A stretch of 6,993 bases of DNA from a bacterium (GTDB taxonomy: Bacteria; UBP14; UBA6098; B30-G16), in NCBI GenBank assembly GCA_027064665.1, contig JAMOPH010000370.1:1-6993 (forward strand). The letters are read 5' to 3'. Below the pieces are notes generated by a model. The model was not told the DNA's origin, searched no databases, and worked only from the letters and a program-made list of their open reading frames with translations. Below are positions 1 through 6,458 of the stretch, piece by piece. Position 1 is the stretch's first letter. The number at the start of each line of letters is the position of its first letter. Made by a program: the position numbers and the translations under genes.

Positions 1-804
1 AATGTGGCATACTGGCTTGCGCGGGCGGGATGGCGTATCCGTGCAATTTACAGCAGAACCACCGAATCGGCGCAGAAAGTGGCGTTTAAGATACCCACCG
101 GTGTTGCGCAAAATCTGGAGCAGGTGTTTCGGAAATGCGATGCGGTTTTTTTGACGGTGCCGGAAAGAGCTCTCCCGGAAATTCTGGAGCAGGCGGCGGA
201 GATGCGGTATCATCGGGCAAAGATTCTGGTGCATATGTCCGGTATTTTGCCCTCCCGTGTCCTTGAACTTGCGGGTCTTGAGTTTTTCCGTGTGGCGATT
301 CATCCTCTGGCGGGAATCCCGCCGCTGTCCACGGACAGAAACCCCTTTGAGGGCGTGTTTTTCAGCATTGAGGGCGACAAAATAGGGATGGATTTCGCCA
401 GAAGTGTGGTTCTGTCTCTGGGCGGGCGTTTCTGGGAGATTGACCCCGATAAAAAACCCATATACCACTCTGCTGCGGCGGTGGGCGCTAATGCTATCTT
501 TGCGAATATCGCTGTGGCGGAGAGACTGCTTGCCGAGGCAGGATTCTCCCGGCAGCACCTTCGGGAATCTGTGGCGAAACTTATAGAAAATTCGGTGAAA
601 AACTACCTTGCCTTCGGCATACCGGAGGGGATAACCGGTCCTCTCACCCGGGATGATTATGCCACCCTTATGGCGCACATAAAAGTGTTGAGCCAGACCC
701 CGTATTTCGGGATGTTTGTTGAATCTATGCGGGTCTATGCGCAGTTGCTTGGGAAAAGCGAGATTTTTGAGAGCATTTTAGAGGATGCCGTAGGGGGGGA
801 ATAA
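1..804 (+). CDS. DUF2520 / Rossmann-fold oxidoreductase-like protein, 5' end cut by window edge
   Basis: The reading frame is open from base 1 (first codon Asn) to the TAA at 802-804, giving 267 residues. The start lies upstream of the window. The first residues, NVAYWLARAGW, look like the end of the NAD(P)-binding glycine loop (GxGNVA) that opens a Rossmann fold, so probably only about 10 residues are missing. Further on are a beta strand DAVFLTVPE, an IHPLAG motif (His at residue 101), a YHSAA segment (155-159) followed by a helical region, and ITGPLTRDD (211-219). The last corresponds to the TGP-x-RGD-like signature of the C-terminal DUF2520 domain. Family knowledge: these are predicted soluble NAD(P)-dependent oxidoreductases (COG5495-like) distantly related to 6-phosphogluconate or ketopantoate reductases; some relatives have been proposed as alternative ketopantoate reductases for pantothenate synthesis. 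The substrate here cannot be read from sequence. The stop codon directly abuts that of the convergent downstream gene. Confidence 0.85.
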   Translation, partial: NVAYWLARAGWRIRAIYSRTTESAQKVAFKIPTGVAQNLEQVFRKCDAVFLTVPERALPEILEQAAEMRYHRAKILVHMSGILPSRVLELAGLEFFRVAIHPLAGIPPLSTDRNPFEGVFFSIEGDKIGMDFARSVVLSLGGRFWEIDPDKKPIYHSAAAVGANAIFANIAVAERLLAEAGFSRQHLRESVAKLIENSVKNYLAFGIPEGITGPLTRDDYATLMAHIKVLSQTPYFGMFVESMRVYAQLLGKSEIFESILEDAVGGE

Positions 805-2376
805 TCATTCTTTCCGCGGCGTTAGAATTAAGATGGTGATTATCCATAGAATTATCACCACCACACCGGCGGTGATTCCGTTGTAGATATAAAATTTGTT
901 GCCCGCTGCTGCGAGATTCTGCGATACATACTTAAATCCCTGCAATAAAATCAAAGAAGAGATGTAGAACATAACATTGTCTTTTAGTAAATCCTTGATT
1001 AAAAACCACGCAAATGTGATAATAATACCAGTTTTTGCTGCTGACCATAGAAGTTCTGGGATAGTTTTGCCATTTAGAGAAAGCATTATCCCCGCGCCAA
1101 GCACGAGTGCAAACAGTTTCCAGTTTGGGGTTATTTTTTTAGTTATGACGGAGTATAACACAAAACCTATTGGCAGAATCATAAGGCAGGCTTTCAAAAT
1201 CGGGTTTAGCACGCCGATAAAAGGTAGAAAAGTATCGTAATTTTCCGGGAGAACAATGGGTATTTTCGCTAAGGGAAGATTAAATTTCATTTCAAGGAAT
1301 CTTATAATTGCGTTTATGCCGGCAATTGCGCCAAAAGTTGCCGCCGAGACGAAAATTTTGTCCGTATATGGGATTTTTACGAGAAGTTTTCGCCTGAATT
1401 CCGTGCTTGCGAAAACACCGACCGCCACAAACGCCCCAATTCCGAGAAATATCAGAGAGATTAACTTGGTAATAATTTGAATGGTCAGAAATCTATTGAG
1501 CGGAAATGCAGTGTAGTAGTCAACAAAAATCGTTGGAATTGAGTTGATGTCCTGAATTAGTGCATTTATAATCGCGATAATTCCTGCCCACATTGCGAGT
1601 TTATAACTAAATGTTCCCCGCCCAACCGCTTTTACCAGCGCAATTATGATTAGAATAACAATAGCGGCATATATCAAAAACTGGATTAACCCCTGTAGCA
1701 CGGTCCAGGCGGTGCGTTTTGAGCGCCATCTGTCCCATTCCTCGGGGCATTTTAGGAACAATACACCTGTAGAGGGTCTGTCGCCCAGCACCTCAACGCT
1801 CAGGCGCTTGTGTGCCTGCCCAATAGAATCCGGTGACTGCCAGGTGAAATAGTGGTCTGTGCGCGCCGGACGCTTCTGGGTGGTCTTGGAAATCAGTTCC
1901 CAGTTCAAAATTTCACCCTTGCCGTAGCGCCGCAGAAAGTCTTTCGCCAGCGCAAAGGCAGAATCCTGCGGGATGGATGCTCCGCTGTCGGATTCCTCAA
2001 GGCTGTGCGAAAGCGACTGAATCTCCCCGCCCGGTCTTATGCACAGGTTGTATTCCTCCTTTTTTTCCGGGATGAAAAACCTCACGCGCCAGTAGTAAAG
2101 CGGTTCCCATTTGCCCTCGCCGTAGAGACTTTCCACGCAAGCCCAGCCGCACTGCTGATATGGATATAAAAGTTCCTTTTCCGCGGGCGCCTGCGAAAAA
2201 TATGTCACCACCCGGAAACTGTCCGGCGGGATGTTCTCTTTTATCAAGCACTCTTTGGCGATTTTTTCCGCCTGTGTCCGGGTAATCTCCACCGATTGGT
2301 GGGGATAATTCGGCGCCAGCGCAGCGATAATCAATCCAGCCAGACCAATTATTCCCCACACAATCTTTTTCCGCCT
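805..2376 (-). repeat. Coding duplication, copy 2 (motif-less half of the CPBP protein)
   Basis: This encodes residues 568-1090. Landmarks matching copy 1 are W663, KRP (735-737), PEEW (778-781), N845/P848 and an FLP segment at 950-952 that pairs with YLP at 403-404 of copy 1 in the last alignable stretch. Where copy 1 has SEDFMFR, copy 2 reads MILPIGF (966-972). Where copy 1 has WGFLH, it reads roughly MLSLNG. No Glu-Glu-x-x-x-Arg, Phe-x-x-x-His or His-x-x-x-Asn/Asp motif remains. The membrane spans stay hydrophobic and the reading frame is intact, so this is a retained, probably non-catalytic domain and not a decayed remnant. Confidence 0.7.
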
Positions 2377-4077
2377 TGGTATTCCCCCATACGATAGCGG
2401 AATTTCCGGTGGTTTCTTTGCAACAGTTCGCTGGACGGGAGTAATTTTGTCGCGGTTTTTGGCAAGTTCGCGCTCTGTGCCGAACAGATACCCGACACCG
2501 ACAAGCGCCGCCGGGAAAATCAGAACAATCGCGGCAAAAATTATATTTAGTGTATCCCCTTGATTGAAAATTATAAGCGATGTCAGCCCGGCATCTATTA
2601 GAAAATGCCAGGTTATATTAGCCACTATTGAGTATTTGAGCATAATCACGCCGGCGGCGATGCCGATAAGACCGACCTCAACGCCGCGAGCCCATCCGGG
2701 CTCCTGGGGGTAGTTGCTGTGGAGAAATCCCCATATCAAAGCCGGCAGAATCACACCGACCACACGGCTTTTGAAAAGTTTGGAGAAATACGGCACGCCG
2801 AACATACGGAACATAAAATCCTCCGAAAGCGATGCCGTCACGCCGATTCCGAGGGCGAAAACCCACGGCAGATAGGAGGACATAAGATTGGAGTAGTTGG
2901 TGTCCGGCGGCGCCCAGATTCCTATTTTCCGCCCGAAAACATAGTAGAACACCACAAATCCAATGTGTGCCAGCGCAAACAGATATCCCACCAGAACGCC
3001 GGTGGCAAATCTTTTGGTTCGCCAGCCCGAGGGGGAGAAAAGGTCGGGCAGATAGTAGGAATCCGGCAGGTATTCCCTGTAAATTCTTTCTCCCGCCACG
3101 GCGGCTATAAAAATTATCACTCCCGTCAGTGCCCCGTTAACTATGGCGCCGATTATCTGGTTTAGCACAAATCCCGTAAAACTTGATGTGGTGGGATATC
3201 CCTCAAGAAGTATGGGAAACATATTGAGTTGCATAGCGGCGTCGGCGAAAAATCCCACCAGCCCGAATGCCAGCCCGAATTTTATCGCCAAGTCCCGGCG
3301 GCGGAAGGAATGCAGAAGATATCCCAGCATCAAAAGCACCACAACCACGGCGAAAAACTGCGCCACATTTTGAAACAGATGATTTTCACTGCGGTTTTTC
3401 TCATACTGGCGCATCCATTCCTCGGGGATGTGCAGAAAATGAGAGAATTTTCCGACTTTGTCGCCCCACACGCCGATTTCAATCCACTCTTTCGCCTCGC
3501 CTAACGACCAATCCTTCCGCTGATAGGTGAACCAGTAATCCCGCCGGTTGGGGCGTTTCTCCGAGGAGGATTTTTCTAATTCAAACTCCTCTGTGCTGTA
3601 TCCTAACGATGCTAAAAATGAGTCGGCGATTGCCCTTGCGCTGTCCTCGGGAAGGTCTGCGCCGGAAAGCGTCTCCGGAATTGTGTGCCGGAAATATGCC
3701 AGTTTGCCGTCATCGGGGCGGATGCCTATTGCAAACTCCTCCTTCTGGAGAGGCACGAAATACCGCTTATGCCAATACCAGAAGGGAATCCCCGGTTTTT
3801 GAAACAGCGCCAGAAGTGTGTCCCGTGAGAATTCTTTGTCGGCGTAAATCATTGCGTCCGGGGAGGAAGCCATCAAAATCACGCTTTTGAACTTTTCGGG
3901 GTCGGCGCCGAACTCTGTCAGCAGACTGTCCAGTTGTGCCGACGCCTGCGCCTTTTTCACATTTATCGGGATATTTATCTGGGGAAATGCCCTGTAGAAA
4001 TTGTGGAAAGAATAAATCGCCCCGCATACCGCCAGAAGAAAGATGATTATAAGTCCGACCTTTTCGCTTTTGCGCAT
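805..4077 (-). CDS. Giant CPBP-family intramembrane protease with a fused, motif-less second copy
   Basis: This 1090-residue membrane protein is about four times the length of a simple CPBP (Abi/Rce1-like) protease. I chose ATG 4077 because GGGAGGA lies just upstream; a 16-codon TTG extension to 4125 has no ribosome site. Order of parts: membrane anchor 7-24; extracytoplasmic domain about 30-234; membrane bundle about 235-532; soluble linker about 533-567; second anchor 572-588; second extracytoplasmic domain about 590-789; second membrane bundle 790-1085. The first bundle carries the CPBP signatures: EDFMFR (E419, R424, matching EExxxR with the second E as D), WGFLH (H453) and HFLID (H491, D495). 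The family cleaves within membranes using Glu and His residues, and its members act in prenyl-protein processing, bacteriocin immunity or signalling. The second half is homologous but lacks these residues. The extracytoplasmic parts faintly recall PepSY-like folds. Substrate and role are unknown. It is divergent from the PorV-like gene. Confidence 0.85.
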   Translation of the reverse strand: MRKSEKVGLIIIFLLAVCGAIYSFHNFYRAFPQINIPINVKKAQASAQLDSLLTEFGADPEKFKSVILMASSPDAMIYADKEFSRDTLLALFQKPGIPFWYWHKRYFVPLQKEEFAIGIRPDDGKLAYFRHTIPETLSGADLPEDSARAIADSFLASLGYSTEEFELEKSSSEKRPNRRDYWFTYQRKDWSLGEAKEWIEIGVWGDKVGKFSHFLHIPEEWMRQYEKNRSENHLFQNVAQFFAVVVVLLMLGYLLHSFRRRDLAIKFGLAFGLVGFFADAAMQLNMFPILLEGYPTTSSFTGFVLNQIIGAIVNGALTGVIIFIAAVAGERIYREYLPDSYYLPDLFSPSGWRTKRFATGVLVGYLFALAHIGFVVFYYVFGRKIGIWAPPDTNYSNLMSSYLPWVFALGIGVTASLSEDFMFRMFGVPYFSKLFKSRVVGVILPALIWGFLHSNYPQEPGWARGVEVGLIGIAAGVIMLKYSIVANITWHFLIDAGLTSLIIFNQGDTLNIIFAAIVLIFPAALVGVGYLFGTERELAKNRDKITPVQRTVAKKPPEIPLSYGGIPRRKKIVWGIIGLAGLIIAALAPNYPHQSVEITRTQAEKIAKECLIKENIPPDSFRVVTYFSQAPAEKELLYPYQQCGWACVESLYGEGKWEPLYYWRVRFFIPEKKEEYNLCIRPGGEIQSLSHSLEESDSGASIPQDSAFALAKDFLRRYGKGEILNWELISKTTQKRPARTDHYFTWQSPDSIGQAHKRLSVEVLGDRPSTGVLFLKCPEEWDRWRSKRTAWTVLQGLIQFLIYAAIVILIIIALVKAVGRGTFSYKLAMWAGIIAIINALIQDINSIPTIFVDYYTAFPLNRFLTIQIITKLISLIFLGIGAFVAVGVFASTEFRRKLLVKIPYTDKIFVSAATFGAIAGINAIIRFLEMKFNLPLAKIPIVLPENYDTFLPFIGVLNPILKACLMILPIGFVLYSVITKKITPNWKLFALVLGAGIMLSLNGKTIPELLWSAAKTGIIITFAWFLIKDLLKDNVMFYISSLILLQGFKYVSQNLAAAGNKFYIYNGITAGVVVIILWIITILILTPRKE
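2476..4077 (-). repeat. Coding duplication, copy 1 (catalytic half of the CPBP protein)
   Basis: This encodes residues 1-534: anchor, extracytoplasmic domain and the membrane bundle with the protease motifs. Landmarks shared with copy 2 at a nearly constant offset of 560-561 residues are a W-x-x-x-(Y/F)F-(V/I)-P segment (W102), KRP (174-176), PEEW (218-221) and the N-x-x-P of the first membrane bundle (N285, P288). The repeat is visible at protein level only and is too diverged to be seen as a DNA repeat, so the duplication is old. Confidence 0.75.
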
Positions 4078-4082
4078 TTGCG

Positions 4083-4090
4083 TCCTCCCA
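4083..4090 (-). promoter_or_regulatory. Ribosome binding site deciding the CPBP protein start
   Basis: Read on the minus strand the sequence is TGGGAGGA followed five bases later by ATG at 4077. It is a strong Shine-Dalgarno match and supports the start at 4077 over the longer TTG-initiated frame. Confidence 0.7.
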
Positions 4091-4136
4091 CCGAATAAAA
4101 TAATTTGTGGTTTTTGCGTTTCCAAATTAAATTGTA

Positions 4137-4144
4137 GAGGGGAG
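4137..4144 (+). promoter_or_regulatory. Ribosome binding site of the PorV-like gene
   Basis: GAGGGGAG ends four bases before ATG 4149. It is purine-rich, well placed and supports this start, which is also followed at once by a signal peptide. Confidence 0.6.
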
Positions 4145-4148
4145 AACT

Positions 4149-5183
4149 ATGAGAAAACTTGTGCCATTCATATTGGTGCTGTGGGGTTTGGCGTTTGGCG
4201 GGAAGTATGTTGCCGAGTTTTTGGAAATTGGCGTTGGTGTGCGTGCCGCAGGACTTGGAGGCGCGTATGTCGCCGCCGGCGAGGACGCCTCCGCATTCTG
4301 GTGGAACCCCGCATCGCAGTCCAGAAAAATAACGCCGCAGATTTATCTTATGCACTCGGCGCTGTATGGCACGCTGTATCAACTTGATGCTCTCGCATAT
4401 CGGGACAAACTTTTCGGGCGGTATCTCGCCGCCTCGGTGATGAGGCTTGCCACCGACGATATTCCCTTCACCCGGGAAGATGGCTTCTACGATTACGGTC
4501 CCGACGGTATTCCCGGCACTGGGGACGCTGGCGAGGGCAACGGTGTATGGGACCCCGGCGAGCCGGTTGACGCTTCGGCGGTGGATATGCGCTCTGAGGG
4601 CGATTATGCCCTTCTGGCGGGGGCGGCTTTCCCTGTCTCTCCGAATTTCGCCTGGGGAGTTTCCCTCAAACTTCTCCATCAGAACATCGGCGGATACAAA
4701 AATTTCGGCATCGGCGCAGATCTGGGATTTAGATACACTCCCAAGCCCGACCTTCGCCTCGGGCTGACTGTCCTTGATATAACCGGGACACATCTTTCGT
4801 GGAGCACGGGATTTGTTGAGAGCAAACTTCCCTCGCTGCGTGTGGGGGCGGCATATACAAAACCGCTCTGGAAAGACAAAATTGAACTTCTGACCACCGG
4901 CGACCTTGAGATACGCTTTGAGGGCGAGGGCTCATCGGCGCTGATTTCGGTCTCGCCCATAAGCATAGACCCTCATCTGGGTGCGGAGGTTTCGCTGTGG
5001 CAACACTTTTTCGCCCGCCTTGGACTTGACCGCACCGATTTCTGCGCCGGCGCAGGGCTGAAAGTTTCCCGCTTCACGCTGGATTACGCCTTTGTGATGT
5101 CATCAATAGATTATGTCCACCGGGTCAGTCTGACCGTGGATTTCAATCCCCGCCTGCCGCCGGGTGTGCAGGGAGGGAAATAG
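4149..5183 (+). CDS. PorV/PorQ-family (UPF0164-like) outer-membrane beta-barrel protein
   Basis: This complete gene encodes 344 residues. Residues 1-18 (MRKLVPFILVLWGLAFGG) form a signal peptide with a basic start and hydrophobic core. The mature N-terminus holds the family hallmark: FLEIGVGVRAAGLGGAYVA (24-42), then EDASAFWWNPA (45-55). Alternating strands with aromatic ends follow, such as FAWGVSLKLLHQ (167-178), and the chain finishes with LDYAFVMSS and HRVSLTVDF strands typical of an outer-membrane barrel C-terminus. Family knowledge: PorV and its relatives are FadL-like barrels in FCB-group bacteria. PorV itself shuttles cargo in the type IX secretion system, but many homologues occur in organisms where no such role is shown. 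Nothing here proves a type IX system. An Asp/Gly-rich insertion at about 111-141 (DYGPDGIPGTGD and following) probably forms an exposed, possibly calcium-binding loop. A short tail after the last strand ends in PPGVQGGK. Confidence 0.85.
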   Translation: MRKLVPFILVLWGLAFGGKYVAEFLEIGVGVRAAGLGGAYVAAGEDASAFWWNPASQSRKITPQIYLMHSALYGTLYQLDALAYRDKLFGRYLAASVMRLATDDIPFTREDGFYDYGPDGIPGTGDAGEGNGVWDPGEPVDASAVDMRSEGDYALLAGAAFPVSPNFAWGVSLKLLHQNIGGYKNFGIGADLGFRYTPKPDLRLGLTVLDITGTHLSWSTGFVESKLPSLRVGAAYTKPLWKDKIELLTTGDLEIRFEGEGSSALISVSPISIDPHLGAEVSLWQHFFARLGLDRTDFCAGAGLKVSRFTLDYAFVMSSIDYVHRVSLTVDFNPRLPPGVQGGK

Positions 5184-5184
5184 C

Positions 5185-5238
5185 GTGTTGCCGATGAGCC
5201 GAAAGGACTTTTATTTTCTCTTCAACCTACGCCGATAA
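5185..5238 (+). CDS. Possible 17-codon Phe/Tyr-rich leader ORF (speculative)
   Basis: A GTG at 5185 opens a frame encoding MLPMSRKDFYFLFNLRR and ending at TAA 5236-5238. A GGGAGGG sequence (5171-5177) lies seven bases before the GTG, a good ribosome-binding geometry, although the same bases also encode the end of the barrel protein. Five of 17 residues are Phe or Tyr and sit together as FYFLF. The ORF stops 29 bp before the aminotransferase start. Leader peptides rich in an amino acid can control genes of that amino acid's metabolism by attenuation, but I see no alternative hairpins or terminator to support it. It may equally be chance in a short gap. Confidence 0.17.
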   Translation: MLPMSRKDFYFLFNLRR

Positions 5239-5255
5239 ATTCAACGGGTGCATTG

Positions 5256-5263
5256 AAGGGGGA
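5256..5263 (+). promoter_or_regulatory. Ribosome binding site deciding the aminotransferase start
   Basis: AAGGGGGA ends four bases before ATG 5268. It favours that ATG over the in-frame TTG at 5253, which overlaps the ribosome site itself. Confidence 0.6.
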
Positions 5264-5267
5264 AATT

Positions 5268-6434
5268 ATGAAAAAATTCGCCGACAGGGTGCTTTCTTTC
5301 GGGCAGTCCACAATAGATAGTATGACTGCGCTGTGTTTTGAGCACAAAAGCCTCATTCTTGCCGCCGGCACTCCCGGCTTTGACACGCCGGAATATCTCA
5401 AGCAACTGGCGAAAAAATACATTGACCGCGGGCACAACCAATACACCGTCAACCGGGGGAGCAGGCGTCTTCGCCGGGCGATTGCCGAAATCTGGAGCGA
5501 GCCTGTGGGCAGACAACTTGACCCCGAAGCCGAAATCACAATAACCTGCGGCGCCACCGAAGCACTTCTGGCGGTGGCGATGGCTGTGGTTGACCCCGGC
5601 GACAGGGTTATCGTCCTTGAGCCGTTCTATGAGAATTTCAAAAATATCGTTCTGCTTTCGGGCGGGATTCCAGATTTTGTGCCCCTTGTTCCGCCCAGAT
5701 GGGAACCTGATTTGCGGGCACTTCGCGAGAGAGCCCACGGCGCCAAGATGATTATCGTCAACTCGCCGCACAATCCCACCGGGACTGTGCTTGACGAAGA
5801 TATCCTCGCCGAAATCGCCAGAATCGCCGTGGAGAACGACCTGTTTGTCCTCTCGGATGAGACCTACCGCGGGATGGTGTTTGACATAGAAGAGCCCAGT
5901 TCCCTCGCCTCGTTCCCGGGGATGGCGGAAAGAACCGCCGTGGTGTCGTCGTTTTCCAAGATAATGACCGCCACCGGCTGGCGCGTGGGATTTTTCATCG
6001 CGGCGCCGGAGTTCACCGCACAAATTCGCAAGGTGCACGATTTTGCCTCAATATGCGCGCCGGCACCATTTCAGGATGCTGTGGCGGAATTTTTGACCTC
6101 CGAGGAATTCCCCAAATTTTTCCGCGACCTTATGGATGACTACCGCAAAAAGCGCGACACTTTGACCTATGCTCTCAAAATCGCCGGATTTGATTTTGCG
6201 ATGCCGCAGGGGGCGTATTATGTTCTGGCGGATTTTTCGCGCATAAAGCCCGAATTTGACGACTACCAGATGGCAGAATTTATGGCGCGGGATGTCGGCG
6301 TGTGCGCTGTGGGCGGGCGCGCATTTTTCGCCACCGAAAGGGGAAAACATTATCTGCGCTTTTCCTTCGCCCGCAAGTTTGACGAGATAAATGAGGCGGC
6401 AGAAAAAATCTCTGCGATGGCGGGAAAGTTGTGA
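5268..6434 (+). CDS. Class I/II PLP-dependent aminotransferase
   Basis: This complete gene encodes 388 residues, normal for fold-type I aminotransferases. In order it shows YTVNRGSRRLR (59-69, substrate and dimer region), CGATEAL (94-100, PLP phosphate loop), EPFYENF (118-124), NSPHNPTG (165-172, with N169 expected to contact the PLP ring oxygen), SDETY (196-200, D197 pairing with the pyridine nitrogen), SSFSK with K231 as the Schiff-base lysine, TGWRVGF (R239 for the phosphate) and RFSFAR (R369 expected to bind the substrate alpha-carboxylate). All key residues are present, so the protein should be active in the cytoplasm, moving an amino group between an amino acid and a 2-oxo acid. The EPFY, SPHNPTG and FSFAR variants are closest to the branch with kynurenine/glutamine and methionine aminotransferases, but substrate cannot be assigned. 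It may be co-transcribed with the barrel gene, although the two have no clear functional link. Confidence 0.9.
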   Translation: MKKFADRVLSFGQSTIDSMTALCFEHKSLILAAGTPGFDTPEYLKQLAKKYIDRGHNQYTVNRGSRRLRRAIAEIWSEPVGRQLDPEAEITITCGATEALLAVAMAVVDPGDRVIVLEPFYENFKNIVLLSGGIPDFVPLVPPRWEPDLRALRERAHGAKMIIVNSPHNPTGTVLDEDILAEIARIAVENDLFVLSDETYRGMVFDIEEPSSLASFPGMAERTAVVSSFSKIMTATGWRVGFFIAAPEFTAQIRKVHDFASICAPAPFQDAVAEFLTSEEFPKFFRDLMDDYRKKRDTLTYALKIAGFDFAMPQGAYYVLADFSRIKPEFDDYQMAEFMARDVGVCAVGGRAFFATERGKHYLRFSFARKFDEINEAAEKISAMAGKL

Positions 6435-6458
6435 TTTTATATCGGTTTCTCGGGAGGG

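Larger units (their letters stand above)
4078..4148. promoter_or_regulatory. 71-bp AT-rich divergent intergenic region
   Basis: This is the only DNA between the divergent CPBP and PorV-like genes, so both promoters must sit here or inside the neighbouring gene starts. Weak sigma70-like pairs are visible. On the minus strand, TTGGAA (4120-4125) and TATTTT (4097-4102) are separated by 17 bases. On the plus strand, TTGTGG (4105-4110) and TAAATT (4128-4133) are also separated by 17 bases. Both would place the transcript start almost at the ribosome site, so neither is convincing and the real elements may follow a different sigma-factor consensus. Confidence 0.3.
5184..5267 (+). promoter_or_regulatory. 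84-bp gap between barrel gene and aminotransferase gene
   Basis: The gap holds a pyrimidine-rich run (5209-5223), a possible -10-like TAAATT (5236-5241) without a good -35, and a repeated TTCAAC (5221 and 5241). I see no GC-rich hairpin followed by T residues, so there is no obvious terminator and the two genes may be co-transcribed. The left two-thirds can also be read as a small leader ORF, described separately. Confidence 0.3.

Noticed and set aside
2719..3165. Plus-strand open frame within the CPBP gene
   Set aside because: It is opposite the conserved protease motifs, rich in His/Arg/Lys with no domain signal, and has no ribosome site that I can see.
4078..4125. A 16-codon N-terminal extension of the CPBP protein from a TTG at 4125
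   Set aside because: It has no ribosome site, it would occupy most of the divergent promoter region, and the ATG at 4077 has a strong Shine-Dalgarno sequence followed directly by a normal Lys/Arg-rich anchor start.
4047..4793. Long antisense open frame opposite the PorV-like gene
   Set aside because: Its translation has no recognisable domain or membrane pattern, and it lies wholly opposite a gene with clear family motifs and a good ribosome site. It is a by-product of codon bias.
5190..5209. Hammerhead-ribozyme-like string (CCGATGAGCCGAAAGGAC)
   Set aside because: It recalls the CUGAUGA...GAAA core, but the conserved U is replaced by C, stem II is only two good base pairs, and the second GAAA strand and flanking stems are missing.
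5241..6038. Long antisense open frame opposite the aminotransferase gene
   Set aside because: The translation is His/Gly/Arg-rich with no family resemblance, while the plus strand has every catalytic aminotransferase motif.
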